From assembly GCA_037893225.1 (NCBI GenBank), contig JAZGUH010000332.1:248001-312000 (forward strand): a stretch of 64,000 nucleotides of DNA. The letters run 5' to 3'. Below are positions 60,400 to 64,000 of the stretch, piece by piece; position 1 is the stretch's first letter; each line of letters starts with the position of its first letter. The notes beneath the pieces are model-generated. The model saw only the letters and a list, made by a program, of their open reading frames with translations. It ran no database searches and was not told where the DNA came from. The position numbers and the translations under genes are program-made. The DNA comes from Hippasteria phrygiana. Taxonomy: Eukaryota > Echinodermata > Asteroidea > Valvatida > Goniasteridae.

Positions 60400-63300
60400 T
60401 AGATCCGCCACTGCTTGATGAAAATAATTGCCCATATATAACTAGGCATATTACTAATAAGAAAAGAAAAGCATGGTCACAAAAAGGATGTCACAAAACT
60501 CAATTTAAGAACGCAAAAACAGTCTTGAATGCACCATAATTTGAACATGGAGGTATTAAAAGGATACCTCCATGATTTGAATATGACCAAATAAACGAAA
60601 ACGGCAAATTGCCCGCCAGGAAAACCTATATTACAAACACGACTATATATGGCATTAATATTTACACGCATACAAGTACCCACACAAATAAATTAAATCT
60701 GCATATTATACAATAACTTAGGTTTTAACTTATTCCAGTATTGTCGTGATTCCTGCTTTACCGTACGGGCGGGAAGGGCGAAAAAAACACCGCGAAAGTC
60801 ATTTTGTACTTTCGAAAAACACGGATAGGCCCTATCCTTTTTTGGCTTAAAACTCTTCCAGGGCAGTGGCGGTGCATGTTTTTTAAAAAGTCTCAGTAAC
60901 ATTCAGTTAGAACTGATAAATACACTGGTAAGTGTTTTTTGGGCGAAGTGGTTTATGGGCGAAGTGGTTTTTGGGCGAAGTAGTAATTGGGCGAAGTGGC
61001 GTTTGGGCGAAGGGGTAATTGGGCGAAGTGGGGTTTGGGCGAAGTGGCGTTTGGGCGAAGTGGTTGAGGGCGATGTGGTTTTTGGGCGAAGTGACCGACA
61101 ACCGTGAATGGTGGCCGGCTCAAGCGTGATTACGCAACGCCGCACGTATTGCATCAACCAAAATGTCCTGCCAAGAAAAGAAAATAGGCCTAATGTAACA
61201 AAATAACCATCCGAATTGTATAAACACTTGACTTGGCACAAACTTTAGGGCCTAAATTAAATTTGAGAATTTAGGATGGAAATTTTCATGCAAGAATAGG
61301 GAAGAATGTTTGTGTTTTCTGGATTCTGTGTTGGATGTTCTTGGCACATTCAGACACATTGTATGTCACTCAAAGTTTTCACATTTTTACAGATTCTGCT
61401 GACATAAATCTTGACATAACAACAGATTGTGCCACATAATAGGCCCCCCCCCCCCATGTAGATAATTGTTATCTAGGCAGGGGGTTAATTATTTTCCTAG
61501 ATTTTGCTGTTCCTGACCGATTTTGGTGGGTATTAAAGTAAAATCTTCCCGTGATTTGTTAGAACTAATCAGTTAATGGGAATAATTATAGAATAAAAAA
61601 CTCGCGGCATGTACTGAGAGCACAGGTTCATGTACAGAGTTCCGAAGGTTGTAAGTTTAAATACCGCTCATAAATTTTCTTTATTCATTCTCAAAAGCTA
61701 CATAAATTATGTCAAGGCAAGTGGTCCAGAAAGGGATTAATATGCACAACAATGAATTCGTAGGCACATTAACCCTAACCATCCCTAACCTGCTAAAATC
61801 AAACACCCCATTTGTGTTGAATTTTGTGTGATTGGGTACTGTAGAGCCTTGGCACCATCACTTTGCATGGGACTTGATGCCCTGATTTTGTCTAAGTACA
61901 AAGAATGTGCCATTGGTTTACTAAACAGTGTTGGAGTTTGTGTGGTTAGGGAAGGATTCTAGTAAAAAGCCTTGGGCTGTTAGGGTTAATGAGCAGCCAA
62001 ATTTTAAGTTTTAGATTTTGGTTTTGCATGACCTACAGAATTCAATGGCAGTCAACAGAGACACAGGAAGCAAGTAAATCTCACACGCCCGACACAAAAC
62101 CCAATGACAAAAGTCCAGCAGCAGAGGGCAGCAAACCAGACGAGCAGACAGAAATGGGTGCAGCGGAGAAGAGGCTGACAGAAGAGAAAGAGAAATTAGA
62201 AGCCCAGGTTGCCGACATCACAGTAAGTTGTATCTGCTAAAATATATCAATGGCTGGAGATTTGACATGAGGCCAAGTACTCAAATTTTATAGGAATACA
62301 TTGTATTAGCAATTAGCATTAACATTTTCTCAAGAACATGCCATAATTAGCTTGTTCCTCTTTTCAAAATTACACACAGGTAATGATTTACCCCGAGATG
62401 ATGAGAAACTCAATTTCATCAACCTCCTTTTACAGGATAAATACAAGAGGGCACTTGCCGAAACGGAAAACGTCCGGACGAGATTCAAGCGGCAGTTGGA
62501 TGAAAGCAAGCTGTATGCAATCCAAGGGTTCTGCAAAGACCTGCTGGAGGTCTCCGACATCTTAGACTTGGCGGCAAAGAGCACTCCGGAAGAGGAACTG
62601 AAGAGGAAGGACAATGTGCACCTGAAGAGCATGTTCAAGGGTCTGCAGATGACAGGAACGCAGTTACAAAAGGTAAAATGGGGTGAAAATACCTGACTTG
62701 TATACACAGCGAGATATGGGACCAAGAGATACCCCTCTTGTCCCTATACACACTCCAGACTATTGTTACCTAACACATCCCCCCTGGATATCTAATAGGA
62801 ATTCCTGAGATTCCGGGAACACAATGACCAACACAAAAGATGGGGGGGGGGTCCCTTTGTTCCATATCGTGCTTCAAATGCCAACTTGGCGACTTTATTT
62901 AATTTTTATTCTGAATATGAAAAGAACCAGGGAGAGAAATTAACCCATTGATTACGAACTACGGCCATAGCCACAGTCTGAAAAAAAGACCACATGGCTG
63001 GTTGTCGTCTATATGCACATTCCTGCGCATATTCAATCTATTGTGTGTATTATGCTTGGCTGTACAAGCCCATATTGGCATATCACCATACCTGGTTGAC
63101 AGCAGGTTTGGGAAAGAACTATAGTTCATTACTGTTGACAATACGTGATTTTTGTTGGGACTAGCTTTTGGTTGCACTGGTTATCATTAGAAATGTTTTT
63201 GTGCTCAACTGTGACGAGTGGAGAAGGGCCAGTGGCACAGCTAGCAACCAGCCATTTGTGACCAATGGTCATGCCCAAATTGTTCACTTTTCAAGTAAAA

Positions 63301-63865
63301 GGGTTAATAGCAGGGAGTAGTAGTTGCATTTAAGCCCCCCCCCCCCCCCCAAACAAAATGCGTTGCCCTTAAAATAGGAAAAATCGGGAGAGAAAGTTGA
63401 TCGGTGGTTTTTTTTACCATCCGTGAAAACATCAAAACAATACATGCCGTGTGGCAAAAAGTAAGTTTATTTAAAATTTAGATGGCGAAATGCAGGATTG
63501 TGCCATTGTAGCTGTATTTAAAGACATTTTAATAAAACTTCAGATTAAAAAAAATAAAAAATAAAAAATAAGACTAGATTTTTAACTGTTAGGATCGGTC
63601 GTGGAGGGCAACACTTTTTATTTTGGCCTTAAAACTCTTAAAAGTTAATTCTATTTTTGTCTTCCAGGTATTTAACAAGCACAACCTGTACCAGATCGAT
63701 CCCGTGGGGGAGAAGTTCGACCCCAACCTCCACGAAGCCATGTTTGAAGTCCCTGCCGATGAAGGGAAGAACCCCGGTGAGGTGGCAGTCGTAACGAAAA
63801 TCGGCTTCAGACTTCACAACCGGACATTAAGACCAGCTCTCGTTGGAGTCGTCAAAAACTCTTGA
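59615..63865 (+). CDS. GRPEL1: GRPEL1, mitochondrial GrpE-like nucleotide-exchange factor; 4 exons, complete CDS
   Basis: GRPEL1 promotes ADP release from mitochondrial Hsp70 (HSPA9) and so drives protein import and folding in the matrix (family knowledge). Exons 59615-59706, 62039-62222, 62436-62672 and 63668-63865 join in phase into 711 nt, 236 residues plus stop; human GRPEL1 is 217. Residues 1-31 are rich in R and hydroxylated residues and lack acidic ones, as in a matrix-targeting presequence. Residues ~30-75 form a low-complexity acidic linker, longer than in mammals. The GrpE domain follows: a helical dimer stalk (EKLEAQVADIT, YKRALAETENVRTRF), FCKDLLEVSDILDLA, then the C-terminal beta domain with GEKFDPNLHEAMFEVP and KIGFRLHNRTLRPALVGVV. 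The ending RPALVGVV fits GRPEL1 better than GRPEL2. It is divergent to CFAP58. No poly(A) signal appears before 64000, so the 3' UTR is cut. Confidence 0.96.
59853..61111. mobile_element. Fold-back transposon with minisatellite arms and 8-bp target duplication
   Basis: Identical GTGAATGG octamers (59853-59860 and 61104-61111) flank a 1243-bp element. Its arms are ~150-bp arrays of about ten 15-16-bp units of the type ccacttcgcccaaaaa (59872-60025), present inverted at 60938-61093. Unit variants (cacatcgccctcaacc near the outside, aattactacttcgccc near the inside) keep the same order in both arms, so they are true inverted repeats of each other. The middle has no transposase-like ORF. Confidence 0.85.
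60208..60418. mobile_element. Nested MITE with CAGGGGCGGATCTAGG ends, poly(G)/poly(C) interior
   Basis: CAGGGGCGGATCTAGG (60213) mirrors the right end CGTAGATCCGCCACTG (to 60413). CTTGA flanks both sides (60208-60212, 60414-60418). The 201 bp include G runs at 60240-60253 and 60342-60353 and a ~29-C run at 60370-60398. CAGTGGCGGATC-type MITEs are widespread in animals and usually hAT-related (recollection). Confidence 0.75.
61769..61989. mobile_element. TTAA element family 2 (221 bp)
   Basis: It starts TTAACCCTAACC and ends GCTGTTAGGGTTAA, with further internal inverted ccctaacc/ggttaggg. TTAA bounds both sides. It lies just upstream of GRPEL1 exon 2. Confidence 0.6.
62039..62222 (+). CDS. 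GRPEL1: GRPEL1 exon 2
   Basis: It encodes residues 31-92. The acceptor is CCTACAG and the frame AG|A, ATT, CAA follows from exon 1. It ends EKLEAQVADIT before a consensus GTAAGT donor. It holds the charged linker (TQEASKSHTPDTKPNDK) and the start of the coiled stalk. Confidence 0.92.
62436..62672 (+). CDS. GRPEL1: GRPEL1 exon 3 (GrpE stalk)
   Basis: It encodes residues 93-171, phase 0 on both sides. It begins DKYKRALAETENVRTRFKRQ after TTTTACAG. It includes YAIQGFCKDLLEVSDILD and ends GLQMTGTQLQK before GTAAAA. An ORF continues upstream of the acceptor but is intronic. Confidence 0.95.
62736..62880. repeat. Interspersed repeat, copy 2 (gaattcctgagattccggga family)
   Basis: Same element and orientation as 8262-8405. 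The G run differs in length (7 versus 9) and the left part carries a short insertion. Confidence 0.6.
62940..63115. mobile_element. TTAA MITE family 1, right end lost
   Basis: TTAACCCATTGATTACG followed by a body collinear with 50848-51027 (ggccatagcc, gaccacatggctggttgtcg). The match fades near cagcaggtttgg and no terminal TTAA is present. Confidence 0.65.
63668..63865 (+). CDS. GRPEL1: GRPEL1 exon 4 (GrpE beta domain, stop)
   Basis: It encodes residues 172-236 and the TGA. It begins VFNKHNLYQIDPVGEKFDP after TCTTCCAG and ends RTLRPALVGVVKNS. The acidic insert PADEGKNPGE lies in the beta domain. Downstream sequence to the window end has no AATAAA. Confidence 0.96.
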   Translation, partial: VFNKHNLYQIDPVGEKFDPNLHEAMFEVPADEGKNPGEVAVVTKIGFRLHNRTLRPALVGVVKNS

Positions 63866-64000
63866 GAGCAATCAACTGCTTAATTGTTGGAGATCATGTG
63901 GAGCAGTATTTAATCCAGGGTGCCCTGTGCACACGTTGTATGGTGGATTTTAAAGACAGCTTGTTTTTTGCAGTAACGTGTCAAAGCCTCAATTTTAGGG

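Larger units (their letters stand above)
59707..62038. other. GRPEL1 intron 1 (2.3 kb)
   Basis: More than half is a fold-back element (59861-61103) with a smaller MITE nested inside. A TTAA family 2 element (61769-61989) ends 49 bp before exon 2. A C run lies at 61443-61455. Confidence 0.75.
62673..63667. other. GRPEL1 intron 3
   Basis: Contains an interspersed repeat copy (62736-62880), a TTAA MITE lacking its right end (62940-63115), a C run at 63336-63350 and an A/T-rich remainder. Confidence 0.7.

Noticed and set aside
1..64000. CRISPR arrays, operons, bacterial-type genes
   Set aside because: Spliced genes, LINEs and MITEs show animal nuclear DNA. The repeat arrays have no spacer structure.

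Overview
This is nuclear DNA of a ciliated animal. Short GC-richer exons with GT-AG boundaries sit in AT-rich introns of up to 19.6 kb, and the non-coding DNA is crowded with MITEs, LINE remnants, SINE pieces, microsatellites and long G/C homopolymers. The style of the repeats suggests a marine invertebrate deuterostome, with an echinoderm as the best guess. That guess is inference; no taxon-diagnostic gene is present.

Two protein-coding genes can be read, arranged head to head. On the minus strand, fifteen exons from 59169 down to 17147 encode CFAP58 (CCDC147), a long coiled-coil protein of motile cilia and sperm flagella. 844 codons join without a frame break. The last ~20-35 residues lie in a sixteenth exon, for which 16492-16555 is a weak candidate. 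On the plus strand, four exons (59615-63865) encode a complete 236-residue GRPEL1, the mitochondrial GrpE nucleotide-exchange factor for mtHsp70. The start codons are 445 bp apart, and the gap looks like a shared TATA-less promoter (two CCAAT boxes, an RFX-like half-site, and a YY1-like motif over the GRPEL1 ATG).

Layout: 1-16491 has no confirmed gene, but holds LINE ends, three terminal-inverted-repeat elements, a minisatellite fold-back and two orphan NRF1-type sites with an ATG downstream. 17281-27112 is CFAP58 intron 14 (LINE reverse-transcriptase relic, a 2-kb tandem duplication, A/T satellite arrays). 27113-30355 holds exons 14-12. 30356-49965 is intron 11 (SINEs, palindromic repeats, TTAA MITEs, a hAT-like element). 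49966-59169 holds exons 11-1 with short introns. 59615-64000 is GRPEL1, whose first intron carries a fold-back element.

The most unusual structures are: (a) fold-back elements whose inverted arms are 15-16-bp tandem repeats, two of them flanked by likely 8-bp target-site duplications (9443-9881 and 59861-61103); (b) a TTAA-flanked MITE family with seven copies; (c) a pair of repeats with a ~114-bp hairpin plus a perfect 38-bp palindrome; (d) many independent MITE families in one gene, some within 30 bp of splice sites.
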